Source: Chloroflexi bacterium RBG_16_64_43 (GTDB taxonomy: Bacteria; Chloroflexota; Anaerolineae; Anaerolineales; RBG-16-64-43). From it: DNA of 15,015 nt. The stretch covers positions 1 through 15,015 of the forward strand of contig MGOA01000052.1 in NCBI GenBank assembly GCA_001796965.1, given 5' to 3'. The notes under the pieces are model-generated. The model saw nothing but the letters and a program-made list of their open reading frames with translations. It was not told the origin of the DNA and did not search any database. Within the stretch, counting starts at the first letter, position 1. Every line of letters begins with the position of its first letter. This document shows positions 14,117 to 15,015 of the stretch, in pieces. A program made the position numbers and the translations under genes.

Positions 14117-15015
14117 ATGTCCCGATACATCGCAACCCGCGCCATCCGTGGCGCGCACACCGTAGTGAGTGAGTTTGACGAGCGGCTGAGCCGGGCTCTG
14201 ACAGAGAAGGGCCCCGACACGGCCGTGGCCTTTCCGAACACGGCCTACCACATCCCGCTCATCCTGGGCATGACGGGCCGCGCGGTTGAGAAGCTGGGCG
14301 ATCTGAGCCCGATCCTGGAACGCGCCAGAGCGCTGCTCCATCCAATTCCGGGCGACCGCCATTGGCTGCCGTACCTGGGCGAGACGCTGGATGCCGGCAT
14401 GGCCACCCTCATGGCCGAGGAAGGAATCGAGTGCATTCGATTCCTCTATGGGGAAGAGCCTCAGCGTCTGGAGGGGTTGCATTTGGCCGGGGCCACCTCC
14501 TTTACCAGCCCGGAGATGGACAAGGCTGGTGGCAACGGGCACCTCAACGGTCCGATCGACGATATCCAACTGCGCACGTGGGGCATCCAATTGGTGGATG
14601 GCCGCATGCCTGGGTTTGCCGCGATCGTGGGCTGCGCGAAGTCGAACGAGGTGGCGGTCAAGATCGTGCGCGAGTTGCAGCGCCGCAACATCCTGACCTT
14701 CCTGAGCGGCAACGTCAACGGCCGAAGCATCATCCACCAACTTCTGGAAGAGGGGGTTGAGCTCGGCTACGACACCTATACCGTGCCCTTCGGCCTCGAC
14801 ACCTACAGCGCGATCTATGCCTTGGGCTTCGCGACACGCTCGGCGCTGACCTTCGGCGGGCTGAAGGGTGGGCAGGCGCGCGAGGTATTGCTCTACAACA
14901 AGGACCGCGTGTTTGCGTTTGTCCTGGCGCTGGGCGAGGTGGATGATGTCAAGTATGCCACCGCCGCGGGCGCCATCAACTTCGGCTTCCCGGTTGTGGC
15001 CGATACGGTGATTCC
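14117..15015 (+). CDS. acsB: Acetyl-CoA synthase, bacterial type, N-terminal part (cut by window edge)
   Basis: The first 299 residues of AcsB, which joins a methyl group from the corrinoid protein, CO from CODH and CoA into acetyl-CoA. Seen: SRYIATRAIRGAHTVVSEFD at the start, FPNTAYHIPLILGMTGRAVEKLGDL at about 39-63 (matching the PDTAYYLPVI...GEEVKKLGDLPPIL block of Moorella ACS), WGIQLVDGRMPGFAAIVGCAK at about 155-175, LEEGVELGYDTYTVPFG and ALTFGGLKGG, then FAFVLALGE and INFGFPVVAD. This is the CODH-binding domain 1 present in bacterial enzymes and absent from archaeal CdhC. The A-cluster cysteines lie beyond the window. ATG at 14117 has GGGGAGGA 6 bases upstream. It follows acsA by 41 bases on the same transcript. 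Confidence 0.95.
   Translation, partial: MSRYIATRAIRGAHTVVSEFDERLSRALTEKGPDTAVAFPNTAYHIPLILGMTGRAVEKLGDLSPILERARALLHPIPGDRHWLPYLGETLDAGMATLMAEEGIECIRFLYGEEPQRLEGLHLAGATSFTSPEMDKAGGNGHLNGPIDDIQLRTWGIQLVDGRMPGFAAIVGCAKSNEVAVKIVRELQRRNILTFLSGNVNGRSIIHQLLEEGVELGYDTYTVPFGLDTYSAIYALGFATRSALTFGGLKGGQAREVLLYNKDRVFAFVLALGEVDDVKYATAAGAINFGFPVVADTVI

Overview
The window is G+C-rich bacterial chromosome. Its gene content points to an anaerobic or facultatively anaerobic bacterium that uses the Wood-Ljungdahl (reductive acetyl-CoA) pathway. I lean towards Chloroflexota: the left edge carries a lipoprotein start with a linker of the kind I associate with WD40-like lipoproteins of that phylum, and some Anaerolineae and Dehalococcoidia carry bacterial-type CODH/ACS. 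The phylum call is inference. No rRNA, tRNA, CRISPR array, insertion sequence or phage gene was seen.

Left part (1-2750). On the minus strand lie the first 91 residues of a lipoprotein (cut by the edge), a carboxylesterase/phospholipase-type alpha/beta hydrolase, and a small two-helix membrane protein, in a tight cluster. A gene-free stretch of about 410 bases follows and ends in a good sigma70 promoter. That promoter drives a plus-strand pair: a flavin-reductase-like FMN protein and an AMMECR1-domain protein.

Middle (2770-7331, all minus strand). A perfect hairpin separates the AMMECR1 gene from a convergent M29-family aminopeptidase with all five expected metal ligands. Next comes nrfHA, the membrane tetraheme quinol dehydrogenase NrfH and the pentaheme ammonia-forming nitrite reductase NrfA. 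It has its own promoter (perfect TATAAT) and a terminator hairpin after nrfA. nrfA is frameshifted by an apparent 2-base deletion exactly at the codon of the predicted catalytic histidine. Upstream is a VKOR-family disulfide-forming membrane protein with an N-terminal thioredoxin-like domain.

Arsenic operon (7515-10999, minus strand). Five closely packed genes: ArsR repressor, a DUF318/ArsP-type permease, a small CxxC thioredoxin-like protein, an Acr3 arsenite exporter, and a small zinc-ribbon protein of unknown function. A palindromic operator candidate sits just upstream of arsR.

CODH/ACS operon (11257 to the right edge, plus strand). A DUF166-family protein is followed by the anaerobic CO dehydrogenase catalytic subunit and the N-terminal 299 residues of bacterial-type acetyl-CoA synthase. 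Together the last two reduce CO2 to CO and assemble acetyl-CoA. The 257-base region between the two divergent operons is rich in signals: a near-perfect CRP-type palindrome (TGTGA-N6-TCACA), a tandem TCGGAATT repeat 21 bp apart, three GGGTGAC copies and a stem-loop. It is the most promising place for undescribed regulation.
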